Shown here: positions 23,877 through 31,962 of the stretch, one piece after another
Numbering within the stretch: position 1 is the stretch's first letter
How the letters are laid out: every line of letters begins with the position of its first letter
NCBI RefSeq assembly: GCF_001436305.1
Contig: NZ_AZFO01000013.1
Span: 1,185-47,983 of the forward strand
DNA length: 46,799 nucleotides
Source: Lactobacillus ultunensis DSM 16047
GTDB lineage: Bacteria > Bacillota > Bacilli > Lactobacillales > Lactobacillaceae
Reading direction: 5' to 3'
Notes under the pieces: generated by a model
Database searches by the model: none
What the model saw: the letters and a program-made list of their open reading frames with translations, nothing else
What the model was told of the DNA's origin: nothing
Position numbers and translations under genes: made by a program

Positions 23877-23909
23877 CATTCTATAGTAATTAACTATAGG
23901 ATGTTTTTT
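23877..23909 (+). terminator. Terminator of thiI
   Basis: CATTCTATAGT pairs with ACTATAGGATG (one G-T), loop AATTA, followed by six T. Confidence 0.88.
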
Positions 23910-23941
23910 GCTAGAAAAAATCTGATTTTTATCTATTGATT

Positions 23942-23957
23942 CTTTCTATATAGAAAG
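23942..23957 (+). promoter_or_regulatory. Palindrome 1, candidate regulator-binding site
   Basis: Perfect 16-base palindrome CTTTCTATATAGAAAG ending 12 bases before the ATG of the first regulator and touching its GTAGG ribosome site. It contains TTC-N6-GAA, shared with the sites at 24835, 25801 and 35394. Confidence 0.65.
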
Positions 23958-23969
23958 TAGGAATTTCAA

Positions 23970-24788
23970 ATGACAATAGGAGAATTACTAAAATCAACTC
24001 GCTTAAATGCTGGCTGGACTCAAAAAGAAATGGCAGCTGGTGTTGTTTCGGAATCGTTTTATTCTAAAGTAGAACGCAGTATTCATCATATAGACGCAGA
24101 TACTTTGCTTGAAATCTTGAAAGCTAAAAGAATCAATCCAGCTCTTTTTTTTAATGCAGCTCCTACTGATGAAAAAAATACAGCAAGTAACTTAATAACT
24201 AATAAAATTGTCAATGCAACGAATCGTAGAGACATACAAGCTTGGCGGCAAGCAGCAGAAGAATATGAAGAAAATAAGAAAAAGGGTATTGAATACACGC
24301 AATGGGTAAGTTATGTGCTAGATCTTGGACAAGCATGGATACTGCGTTCACCTGAAAAAGTGACATTAAAAACGCAAGCACAGATAAAGAGAATAGTTAA
24401 TGAAGACAATTGGAATATGTTTACCTATAATCTTATTGGCATGGCGTTTATTGTCCTAAAACCAGATGAAGTAAAATATTTTACTCATCGGGCTTATTCA
24501 ATCTTTAAAAAGTCTAAGGGAATAGTGAATGATCAAGTAACAAATAGTGTAAATTCTTTGGCAGTTAATTTTTTGATATATGCCTATATTCATAATTTTG
24601 ATAAAAGAGAATACCAAGAAACATTCGAACTTTTTAAAGAATTACCGATGGATCCAGGAAATCTTATTTATCGCATAGTTTTAAAATATTATCAGGCTTT
24701 GTTAAACCAGAGTCAGAATGATATTGAAAAATACGGTTCTCTTTTAAAAGGTGAAGAATTTTTCTGTGTTTTACAAGATGATAAGTAA
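23970..24788 (+). CDS. Rgg/MutR-like transcriptional regulator, paralogue 1 of 6
   Basis: A 272-residue protein: N-terminal XRE-type helix-turn-helix (residues 1-60) with AAGVVSESFYSKVER, the ESxYSxVER signature shared by all six paralogues here, then an all-helical C-terminal region like the TPR-type peptide-sensing domain of Rgg regulators. No membrane segment. It is closest by eye to paralogue 6 at 37063 (shared ERxxHxIDAxxLLxIL, NEDNWN/DENWN and ELPMD). Targets are unknown; the palindrome in front suggests self-regulation. Family assignment is by pattern, and the peptide-sensing idea is inference. Confidence 0.82.
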   Translation: MTIGELLKSTRLNAGWTQKEMAAGVVSESFYSKVERSIHHIDADTLLEILKAKRINPALFFNAAPTDEKNTASNLITNKIVNATNRRDIQAWRQAAEEYEENKKKGIEYTQWVSYVLDLGQAWILRSPEKVTLKTQAQIKRIVNEDNWNMFTYNLIGMAFIVLKPDEVKYFTHRAYSIFKKSKGIVNDQVTNSVNSLAVNFLIYAYIHNFDKREYQETFELFKELPMDPGNLIYRIVLKYYQALLNQSQNDIEKYGSLLKGEEFFCVLQDDK

Positions 24789-24793
24789 CTAAG

Positions 24794-24818
24794 AAAGGCT
24801 TAGAATATAGCCTTTTTC
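24794..24818 (+). terminator. Terminator after regulator 1
   Basis: AAAGGCT/AGCCTTT with an eight-base loop and T-run. Confidence 0.75.
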
Positions 24819-24834
24819 TTTTACCCTAAAATTC

Positions 24835-24854
24835 AACTTTCGATATAGAAAGTT
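24835..24854 (+). promoter_or_regulatory. Palindrome 2, candidate regulator-binding site
   Basis: AACTTTCGATATAGAAAGTT, 20 bases with one mismatched pair, centred 61 bases before the second regulator. Same TTC-N6-GAA core as palindrome 1. Confidence 0.65.
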
Positions 24855-24905
24855 TGCGTACTATATAAAAATTTTCCAATAAGATATTTTTGGAAGTGAC
24901 AGAAT

Positions 24906-25673
24906 ATGGTAACAATAGGGCAACAATTAAGTAAAACTAGACGAAAATTAGTCTTAAATAAAAGTCAAATGGCTAAGCATATAATAAGTGTTTCCTTTTA
25001 TTCCAGAGTTGAAAATAATACAACTACAATTTCAGCAACAAATTTAATTAGACTTTTGCGTTATCACGATCAATCGATTATTAAATTCATGCAACCTTTT
25101 GCAAATAATGCTCTTAGTTTGCAAATTTATGAAAGTAAAATAAATGAGGCTTTTCAACGTAAGGATATTACAAAACTGCAACAACTCAAGAGTAAAATGA
25201 ATTTCAAAATGATTCATCAGATCATTAATTTAAAGTTGAATGAACTTGAACAAAATGCAAAAACTCGTTCACCAGACGTTACGCATCTAAAGCATGACAT
25301 GCTTCAAATTGAAAATTGGGATGCTAATTATTTATGGGTATTTTTAAACATAATGAATTATTATGAATTCACTGATTTGGAAGGATTAATAGGATCTATA
25401 TTTAATAAATATAGAAATAGTAGTCAATATGATCCCACAACGTTGAAATTTTTAGCAGAAATTGCAGTAAATTATCTAAAAATATGTTATTCCAATCAGG
25501 ATACTAAATTCGAAATGAAGAAAGCTATAGATTTTGTAAAGTCATTGCCAAACACAGTCGATATTTTTAATGAAAAACTAGTAATTACATATTTTGAATC
25601 CGTAATTAATAAAGAGGATAAGACTGCAATTGAGATATCTCAATTAGCACAAAATATTGGTTATACAATATAG
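24906..25673 (+). CDS. Rgg/MutR-like transcriptional regulator, paralogue 2 of 6
   Basis: 255 residues, N-terminal XRE helix-turn-helix (MVTIGQQLSKTRRKLVLNKSQMAKHI...SFYSRVENN) and a helical C-terminal sensor-like region ending LAQNIGYTI. It is the most divergent in the recognition helix, with VENNTT in place of VER. It has rich ATA and AAT codon use, unlike the core genes. It appears to be transcribed on its own from the region with palindrome 2; no clear terminator follows. Confidence 0.8.
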   Translation: MVTIGQQLSKTRRKLVLNKSQMAKHIISVSFYSRVENNTTTISATNLIRLLRYHDQSIIKFMQPFANNALSLQIYESKINEAFQRKDITKLQQLKSKMNFKMIHQIINLKLNELEQNAKTRSPDVTHLKHDMLQIENWDANYLWVFLNIMNYYEFTDLEGLIGSIFNKYRNSSQYDPTTLKFLAEIAVNYLKICYSNQDTKFEMKKAIDFVKSLPNTVDIFNEKLVITYFESVINKEDKTAIEISQLAQNIGYTI

Positions 25674-25800
25674 CCTTTTTAGTCAGAATATGAATATTAA
25701 GCTTTAATTAGTTTCTCTAAGATTATTTGCAAATATGTAGTTTTTAAGTTCTGAGAGAAATCGATCTTCATAATATGAGTAAAAGAAAAAATTATCTCAA

Positions 25801-25812
25801 TTCTATTATGAA
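25801..25812 (+). promoter_or_regulatory. TTC-N6-GAA site before regulator 3
   Basis: TTCTATTATGAA, 20 bases before the ATG of the third regulator. Arms match the other three sites but the spacer TATTAT is not self-complementary, so support is weaker. The rest of this 159-base gap holds no gene I can support. Confidence 0.45.
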
Positions 25813-25832
25813 AATATGATAGAGGAACATAA

Positions 25833-26594
25833 ATGACTATTGGTGAGCAGTTAAAAAGAGAGCGATTGCTTCTTGGAATTACTCAAAAACAAATGTGTGC
25901 GGGAATAATTACAGATGCAACTTATTCTAGAGTGGAAAGAAATAAAATTGAAATTAATATCATTAATTTAATACGTATTCTAAATAAATGGCAAATTTCA
26001 TTTAATGATTTCTTTTCTCCATTTGATATTTCTCCAATTAACCAAGAAATTGGTTATGCGTTTATCAATCGAGATATACCTAAGCTTGAAGCTTTAAGCA
26101 AGGACGGACGTGTTCAGGATGAAAGCCATCAATTTGAATTTCGACTGATAAAGGCTATTTTAAATGATAAGATTGCAGATTTATCTGCTGATATGAAGCA
26201 AAAAGCTAGATGGCAAATCTTACCAGTTGGAGAATTTAATACTAATTTTTTGTTCAAGTTACAATTAGTAATGCCATTCTATAGTTTTGAAGAGAGTAAG
26301 TTACTTATTAGTTACGTTTTAGATTCTAGTAAAGAAATAGATGTAACTGATAAAAGCACAAGTTTTCTTCTGAGCGTACTTGTTGCCTATATAAAGCAAT
26401 GTATTCAGAGTAATCAGATGGATGAAGCAAGAAAAATTATTGATTTTATTCAGAATTTTCCAAACGGCTCTTCCGTTTATGTCTATAAAGCATTGGCTTT
26501 ATATAATTTAGCTGATATTGAGAAAGATGAAAAAAGAAAAGTAAAGACAAAGAATTTAATAGACCTTGTAGGTTATTCTAAATGTCTTAATTAG
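25833..26594 (+). CDS. Rgg/MutR-like transcriptional regulator, paralogue 3 of 6
   Basis: 253 residues: helix-turn-helix at residues 1-60 (MTIGEQLKRERLLLGITQKQMCAGIITDATYSRVERN), helical C-terminal domain ending LVGYSKCLN. By eye it groups with paralogue 4 (MCAGII, FF..FD). The SLAP-like secreted protein starts 20 bases after its stop with no terminator between, so the two are probably one transcript and that protein is a likely target or partner. Confidence 0.8.
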   Translation: MTIGEQLKRERLLLGITQKQMCAGIITDATYSRVERNKIEINIINLIRILNKWQISFNDFFSPFDISPINQEIGYAFINRDIPKLEALSKDGRVQDESHQFEFRLIKAILNDKIADLSADMKQKARWQILPVGEFNTNFLFKLQLVMPFYSFEESKLLISYVLDSSKEIDVTDKSTSFLLSVLVAYIKQCIQSNQMDEARKIIDFIQNFPNGSSVYVYKALALYNLADIEKDEKRKVKTKNLIDLVGYSKCLN

Positions 26595-26614
26595 TGGTAT
26601 AGATAGGAGTTTTT

Positions 26615-27475
26615 ATGAGAAAATCAATTAAATATTTAGGTATTATTTCAGTAGCCTTGTTTGCGGTATCACCCTTGATTCCTGCTGATCTACAGTTATC
26701 AGTTGATACAGTTGATGCTTCTGCCAAAATTGATAACGATTCAACTTTTATTAAGCTTATTAAGAGTAAGCCATATTTTGTTGTACAACCTGGTCAAGAT
26801 ATCGCAGACTTTGAAAATTCAATTGGCTTAAATGATGATGATGACAAAGATCAATCAATTAACGACATTACTCCAAGTGTTGGGAAGGTCGACTTAACGG
26901 AAGGTGTAAGTTATGGTCGGTACTATTTAGCAAAAAATGGAGAAATGTACGAATACGATGAGGATGCCTTTAAGGCGGGTAGGACATATGTTTTGATACC
27001 CAACTTTACGATCACTGATTTGAAACCAGGAGCTAAATACACATTATATAGTAACGGGTCTGATGGTATTTATGATAATGAAAAAGCAGATGAAGATGGA
27101 CAATTAAATGCTGAATTCTGTATTCCAATCTATGTGGGACAAGCTCCAAGCAATACTTCAACGTCGGGTTTAATTCCAGGTAAAGACTTTAGTTTTGATG
27201 CTAATAAAGGTTCTAGCTCAGCAAAGAGCAATATTACTTCTGGTGTAAAGAAGACTAAAAAAGTTGGCTTGAAAAAAGTTCAGACTAAACAGTTTAAAAC
27301 TAAGTTATACAGTGCTAAAGGTATGGTAAAGAAAGTTTTGCATGGCCGAAAAATATTGAAAATTAATGGAAAGAAAAAAATTAAAGTAAGTCACAAATAT
27401 CGTGTGGCTTATAGAGTCAAGATTCATTTTTCAACTTATTATATTTTAGCTAATAAATTAAAGCTGATTAAATAA
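26615..27475 (+). CDS. Secreted cell-surface protein with C-terminal SLAP-like region
   Basis: 286 residues. The N-terminus MRKSIKYLGIISVALFAVSPLIP is a Sec signal peptide with a likely cut after VDASA (about residue 37). Residues 40-190 are acidic (LNDDDDKDQS) and unfamiliar. The C-terminal 70-75 residues are strongly basic with LYSAKGMVKKVLHGRKILKINGKKKIKV, which resembles an S-layer-associated SLAP repeat that binds the wall non-covalently. No LPXTG motif. It is co-directional with regulator 3 (20-base gap) and ended by a terminator. Function unknown; an envelope role is inferred. Confidence 0.7.
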   Translation: MRKSIKYLGIISVALFAVSPLIPADLQLSVDTVDASAKIDNDSTFIKLIKSKPYFVVQPGQDIADFENSIGLNDDDDKDQSINDITPSVGKVDLTEGVSYGRYYLAKNGEMYEYDEDAFKAGRTYVLIPNFTITDLKPGAKYTLYSNGSDGIYDNEKADEDGQLNAEFCIPIYVGQAPSNTSTSGLIPGKDFSFDANKGSSSAKSNITSGVKKTKKVGLKKVQTKQFKTKLYSAKGMVKKVLHGRKILKINGKKKIKVSHKYRVAYRVKIHFSTYYILANKLKLIK

Positions 27476-27480
27476 AAAAT

Positions 27481-27519
27481 ACACTCGAATTCCAAGTTAC
27501 TGGTTTTCGGGTGTTTTTT
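27481..27519 (+). terminator. Terminator after the SLAP-like gene
   Basis: ACACTCGAA (27481-27489) pairs with TTCGGGTGT (27506-27514) with one G-T, an inner CCA/TGG extends it, and a T-run follows. Confidence 0.85.
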
Positions 27520-27540
27520 ATTTATGAAATAAAAATTAAA

Positions 27541-27625
27541 ATTCACTCTTGATTTAGCAAATATGTAAAAAATAAGGTCTGATAAAATCCCGTCTTTATA
27601 ATTTAAACGGTAATTAAGAGTGAAT
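27541..27625 (+). promoter_or_regulatory. Promoter region of the envelope polymer operon with long inverted repeat
   Basis: Perfect 10-base inverted repeat ATTCACTCTT (27541-27550) / AAGAGTGAAT (27616-27625) encloses 65 AT-rich bases that contain a -10-like TATAAT (27597-27602). It could be a two-site operator or an RNA stem. The TTC-N6-GAA motif of the regulators is absent here. Confidence 0.45.
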
Positions 27626-27652
27626 GAAATAAATAAGGATGAATAAAGCTTA

Positions 27653-28582
27653 ATGGATAAATTGTCAATTGTTGTGCCTTGCTTTAATGAAGAAGAATCA
27701 ATACCGCTATTTTATTCAGCAGTAAATAAAGTCTTAGAGAAGATTCTTAATCTTGAAGCGGAGTATTGGTTTGTTAATGATGGTTCAAAGGATTCTAGCT
27801 TGGCAAAGATGAAGGAATTACGTGAAAAGGATAAGCATGTTCACTATATTTCCTTTTCACGTAATTTTGGTAAAGAAGCCGCATTATATGCAGGCTTGCA
27901 AAACGCAACAGGCAACTATGTTGTAGTAATGGATGTAGATTTGCAAGATCCACCTAAGTTCTTGCCTAAAATGTATGACTTGATTAAGTCTGGTCAATAT
28001 GACTCTGTTGGATGCAGACGCGTAGATCGCAAAGGTGAGAATAAATTTAAATCATTCTTGAGTGATAAATTCTACGCTGTCATTAATAAGATATCAAAGA
28101 CTCAAATTGTTCCAGGTGCGCGTGACTACCGTATGATGACCAGACAGATGGTCAATGCCGTTTTATCTATGAAAGAGTATAGCCGTTTTTCCAAAGGTAT
28201 TTTTTCATGGGTAGGATTTAAGACCAAATATCTTGAATATCACAATATTGAACGTGTAGCTGGTGAGACTGATTGGACTACTTGGAAGCTATTTAAATAT
28301 GCAATGAATGGAATTGCAGATTTCTCCCAAGCACCTTTGAACCTTGCAGTTTGGATTGGACTTTTTTCTTTTGCATTATCCCTGCTTGGGATTTTGTTCA
28401 TTATTATTAGAAAAATCGTCAGTCCAGCTTCAAGTGTTTTTGGTTGGGCAAGTTTAGTTGCAGTTATTTTGCTAATTGGGGGATTGCAGCTTCTGTGTAT
28501 CGGTATAATTGGCCGATATGTTGGAAAAATTTATCTTCAAGTTAAAAATCGTCCAGTTTATATAGTTAAAGAAAAGGAATAA
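27653..28582 (+). CDS. GtrB/CsbB-type polyprenyl-phosphate glycosyltransferase (GT2)
   Basis: Predicted to load a sugar from a nucleotide donor onto undecaprenyl phosphate on the inner face of the membrane. The GT-A domain (residues 1-225) opens LSIVVPCFNEEESIP, has FVNDGSKDSS, the DVDLQDPP metal-binding region near residue 98-105 and PGARDYRMM. Two C-terminal membrane helices (about 230-255 and 265-290) match the CsbB/GtrB/DPM1-like class. 309 residues. It is the first gene of a tight operon with two GT-C-like proteins, an LtaS-like enzyme and a GtrA flippase, so it should supply their lipid-linked sugar. Confidence 0.88.
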   Translation: MDKLSIVVPCFNEEESIPLFYSAVNKVLEKILNLEAEYWFVNDGSKDSSLAKMKELREKDKHVHYISFSRNFGKEAALYAGLQNATGNYVVVMDVDLQDPPKFLPKMYDLIKSGQYDSVGCRRVDRKGENKFKSFLSDKFYAVINKISKTQIVPGARDYRMMTRQMVNAVLSMKEYSRFSKGIFSWVGFKTKYLEYHNIERVAGETDWTTWKLFKYAMNGIADFSQAPLNLAVWIGLFSFALSLLGILFIIIRKIVSPASSVFGWASLVAVILLIGGLQLLCIGIIGRYVGKIYLQVKNRPVYIVKEKE

Positions 28583-28585
28583 TGA

Positions 28586-30280
28586 ATGAAAAATATTAAG
28601 TGGGAAAAAGTCTGGGGAGTAGTTTGGCCATATTTAGTATTTATTGCAGTAACAACGATTATGATTTGGCCACAATTAAAAATAGGAGTTTTTACAAGCG
28701 GTGCAGATACATTCTTTCATTCTGCTCGCTTTTATGATGCTGCGATGCAAATACATAATCATAATTTTAGTTCTTTTCAATCAAATTATGGTTTCCAACA
28801 ATCCGGTCGTGTCATCAATGCGTTGTATGGACCAGGTTTTGCATATTTAAATGGATTAATTTTATTGATGGTAAAAACGTGGTTTAATTATCAAATTTTA
28901 ACAGATTACTTTATCTGTTTATTGGGTGCAGGTACTATGATGTGCCTTTTGCAATATGTAAAAATTAATAAACCACTTTCTGTACTTCTGAGTATTCTTT
29001 TTATAAATATTGGTATGATCCCATCATATATAAATAGTCATACTTTTAATGGATGGGGACAAGCATGGATGCCACTAGTTTTACTGTGTGGTGTACGAAT
29101 AATTATAGACAAGAAAAGACCGATTAACTGGATACAGTTAATGGTAGTTATGAGCGTAATTATTCAAATTCATATATTGAGTACTTTAATGGCTGTTTTT
29201 TTGTTAATACCCTTTTTTATAATTTGTTTATGCCTACATAAAAATGATAAAAAAATATGGATTGATTTATCTAAAGCAATTCTTGGAACTATATGTTTAA
29301 CAGCAAATGTTTGGGGAGCATATATAGCTTTATATTCTTCTAATAGACTTGCAACTCCTGATGCATATGACTTGAGATTGGGTGGAGTTCAGTTAAGTGG
29401 ATATAAAGGTTATTTTGGAACTTATGGAACAGTATCTGGTCACATATTGCCGTTAGTGTTGTTTTTAATTATCTTACAATTCATATTCATAATTCGTAAT
29501 TTTAAGCAGAATCTTATTAATACAACTGTTACTATTTATGGTTTGATCATTCTTGCTGTAGCCTCAATTTATTTTCCATGGGGTGTTGTTCAAAGAATTT
29601 TTCCATTCACAAAATCATTGTTTCAATTTCCGTATCGATTAATAGTAATTGCTTACCCATTATTAATATTGGGAATAGGATTAACAATTCGACTTAATTT
29701 TATGCAAGTAAATTGGAAAAAATATATATCTATTATATTTGTTGGCCTTGCATTAATTGAAAGCATAGTTTCAACAGTACGCACAACGCGTTATTTTAGT
29801 TCATATCATACAGTTAGCGCTACAGTGCAGCGTGCAAGTAAAGATAAGGATTTATCTAAGATCTTTGATAATAAAGTTTATGGTAGACAGTCTGATTACC
29901 TTTCAGTTTCTAAAGATTATGTTCCTGGAAAAATGAATAATTTATATAGGAAGAAAGTACTAAAGAAACAGAAAGGTTATAAGCATTTTGTAGATCACAA
30001 TCGTTTAATACTCAAATGGAATGCTGAAAATAGTAAAAAGGTTACATTGCCATTAGTAATGTATTCTCAAAGTGAACTGATTGTAAACGGAAAACATTTT
30101 AATGGAAAGAAAAATTCGGTAGGAAGCCCAATTATTTCACAGAAAAAAGGAGCCAACAGCGCAATTTTGAGTTTTAAAGTTCCTACATATTTTTATGTAT
30201 TGTTGTGGATAACGATTGTTTCTTGGGTTATATTATTAATTTTTGGTTTATATAAAGTTGGATTGAAATTTACAAAATGA
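28586..30280 (+). CDS. GT-C-like (YfhO-like) membrane glycosyltransferase, copy 1
   Basis: 564 residues with about eleven to twelve membrane segments and a C-terminal extracytoplasmic region (about 410-535) before a last helix. The first external loop has SGADTFFHSARFYDA; Asp41 is placed like the catalytic acid of GT-C enzymes that use lipid-phosphate sugars. It resembles the YfhO and PTPS-related membrane families. It starts 3 bases after the GT2 gene and overlaps copy 2 by ATGA. It would move the flipped sugar onto a surface acceptor. The acceptor, probably a teichoic-acid-type polymer, is inferred. Confidence 0.7.
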   Translation: MKNIKWEKVWGVVWPYLVFIAVTTIMIWPQLKIGVFTSGADTFFHSARFYDAAMQIHNHNFSSFQSNYGFQQSGRVINALYGPGFAYLNGLILLMVKTWFNYQILTDYFICLLGAGTMMCLLQYVKINKPLSVLLSILFINIGMIPSYINSHTFNGWGQAWMPLVLLCGVRIIIDKKRPINWIQLMVVMSVIIQIHILSTLMAVFLLIPFFIICLCLHKNDKKIWIDLSKAILGTICLTANVWGAYIALYSSNRLATPDAYDLRLGGVQLSGYKGYFGTYGTVSGHILPLVLFLIILQFIFIIRNFKQNLINTTVTIYGLIILAVASIYFPWGVVQRIFPFTKSLFQFPYRLIVIAYPLLILGIGLTIRLNFMQVNWKKYISIIFVGLALIESIVSTVRTTRYFSSYHTVSATVQRASKDKDLSKIFDNKVYGRQSDYLSVSKDYVPGKMNNLYRKKVLKKQKGYKHFVDHNRLILKWNAENSKKVTLPLVMYSQSELIVNGKHFNGKKNSVGSPIISQKKGANSAILSFKVPTYFYVLLWITIVSWVILLIFGLYKVGLKFTK

Positions 30281-31962
30281 TAAATAAAAAAGTTGAAGGT
30301 ATATTAAAAAAGATTTGGCCATATCTGGTATTTATTGTAGTTGCCATTCTTTTGGTTAGTTATCAAATTCAAAAGCATACCACTATCGTAGTTGCAGATA
30401 GTTATTTTCATTTTTCTCGTTTTTATGATGCGGCCGAACAAATTAAGAACCATAATTTTAGTTATTTTCAAATGAATTATAGTTTTAATCAGACTGGCAG
30501 AATAATTAATGGTTTCTATGGGCCATTTTTTGCATATCTGATGGGCGGATTACTGCTTTTAGTAAAGAATTGGTTTAATTTTCAAATAATAACTACATTC
30601 TTAATATCTTTAATTTCAAGTGTTGGAATGTATTTATGCTCTAAAAAGGTAACTAACAATACAATAATTAGTACTTTAGTAGGTATTATTTATATGTCAC
30701 AAGTAAAACTATGGAGTAGTGGTTCAACTTTTACATCAATTAGTTCCATGCTTGTGCCGTTCGTCTTATTATGTGGAATTAGAATGGTAACTAACCATGA
30801 AAAACCAATTAATTGGATACAATTAGCGTTGATTATGGGAATAGTTTCACAAATTCATGTTTTGAGTATTGTTCTATTTATAATTCTATTATTACCATTC
30901 TTTATTGGCGGATTAGTAAAAGCAAAAAGTAAATCAAGAATGTGGTTGGATTTGCTTTTTGCTGTATTGATAACTTTCTTACTTACAGCAAATATTTGGT
31001 TTAGCCTTTGCTATGCCAAATTAGGTGAGAATCTATTTAATCCAATTTCTACAAGTATGACAGGAGGAGCAATTTCTCTTCGTCGTTTTACCATACTTAC
31101 AATTATCGTATATTTAATTCAATTGGTTTACGTGATAATCCATTGGAAAAAAAGTTTTTTAAATAGTTTTATAACAAGTCTGGCAGTTGTATTCGGAGTA
31201 TTGTCTACTAAAATTTTTCCATGGAGATTGATTCAACAGCATTTTCCAATTTTAAAAGAAACATTTCAATATCCAAGACGAATTAGTGTTTTGTTTATTC
31301 CTTTAATTTTAATTGCACTTGGAATAACAGCTAATGAAATAGTGAAAAAAGATAATAGAGAAATTAGCGTAGGCGTTATTGTATTGCTTAGTTTAGTATT
31401 TTTAAGTAGTTATAATCGTACAATAAGATTGAATAGTTTTTATACTGTTAATACTTTTATGCTGAATACGGAAGAGAATCATAGGCAAATTGCTGCCGTT
31501 AGGTCTAAGAATCCAGGTGAGTTATTTGTGAAAAAGATTATAACAGAACCGGATTATTTGCCTAAGTATAAGAATATTTCTAGTAGAAAAGCTATTCGAG
31601 TTTATAGCAAGACTTTAAAGGATTCTAATAGCAGGTTTAAACATAAAGTCCTTTCTAAAGGAAGATTAGAAATTAGTTGGAAAGGAAAATCCTTAAAAGA
31701 AATCACACTACCTTTAGTTATCTATAAGAGATCCCAATTGATATTAAATGGTAAACAAGTTGGTAATGTGCACAAAAATGCTGTAGGAATGCCTCGAGTT
31801 AAACAATTAGTTGGTAAAAACGTTGCAATTCTCAGTTTTAAGACCACATTCTTATTTAAGATGCTTATAACCATTGCTATCTTAAGCTGGATAATAATAT
31901 CTGTATCAGGTATTTCATTTACAATCAAAGAACGAAGAAACGGCAAGAGTGAAGTTTTATGA
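30277..31962 (+). CDS. GT-C-like (YfhO-like) membrane glycosyltransferase, copy 2
   Basis: 561 residues, a clear paralogue of the preceding gene across its whole length: same IWPYLVFI start, same loop VVADSYFHFSRFYDA with Asp41, NGFYGPFFAYL, KPINWIQL, FPWRLIQ, and a C-terminal domain ending in LPLVIYKRSQLILNGK before the last helix. Tandem duplication followed by divergence is likely, perhaps giving different acceptor sites or sugars. It overlaps both neighbours by four bases (ATGA). Confidence 0.7.
   Translation: MINKKVEGILKKIWPYLVFIVVAILLVSYQIQKHTTIVVADSYFHFSRFYDAAEQIKNHNFSYFQMNYSFNQTGRIINGFYGPFFAYLMGGLLLLVKNWFNFQIITTFLISLISSVGMYLCSKKVTNNTIISTLVGIIYMSQVKLWSSGSTFTSISSMLVPFVLLCGIRMVTNHEKPINWIQLALIMGIVSQIHVLSIVLFIILLLPFFIGGLVKAKSKSRMWLDLLFAVLITFLLTANIWFSLCYAKLGENLFNPISTSMTGGAISLRRFTILTIIVYLIQLVYVIIHWKKSFLNSFITSLAVVFGVLSTKIFPWRLIQQHFPILKETFQYPRRISVLFIPLILIALGITANEIVKKDNREISVGVIVLLSLVFLSSYNRTIRLNSFYTVNTFMLNTEENHRQIAAVRSKNPGELFVKKIITEPDYLPKYKNISSRKAIRVYSKTLKDSNSRFKHKVLSKGRLEISWKGKSLKEITLPLVIYKRSQLILNGKQVGNVHKNAVGMPRVKQLVGKNVAILSFKTTFLFKMLITIAILSWIIISVSGISFTIKERRNGKSEVL

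Noticed and set aside
23942-23957. Palindrome 1 read as a transcription terminator
   Set aside because: Short AT-rich stem without loop or T-run; the real thiI terminator is at 23877-23909, so an operator fits better.
25775-25819. 14-codon frame MSKRKNYLNSIMKI before regulator 3, considered as a short signalling peptide
   Set aside because: No ribosome site, not hydrophobic, and it runs over the TTC-N6-GAA site. No convincing short hydrophobic peptide gene was found next to any of the six regulators on the plus strand; the minus strand was checked less closely.
31722-31946. Minus-strand 74-codon frame at the end of the second GT-C-like gene
   Set aside because: It is an antisense shadow with low complexity and no ribosome site.
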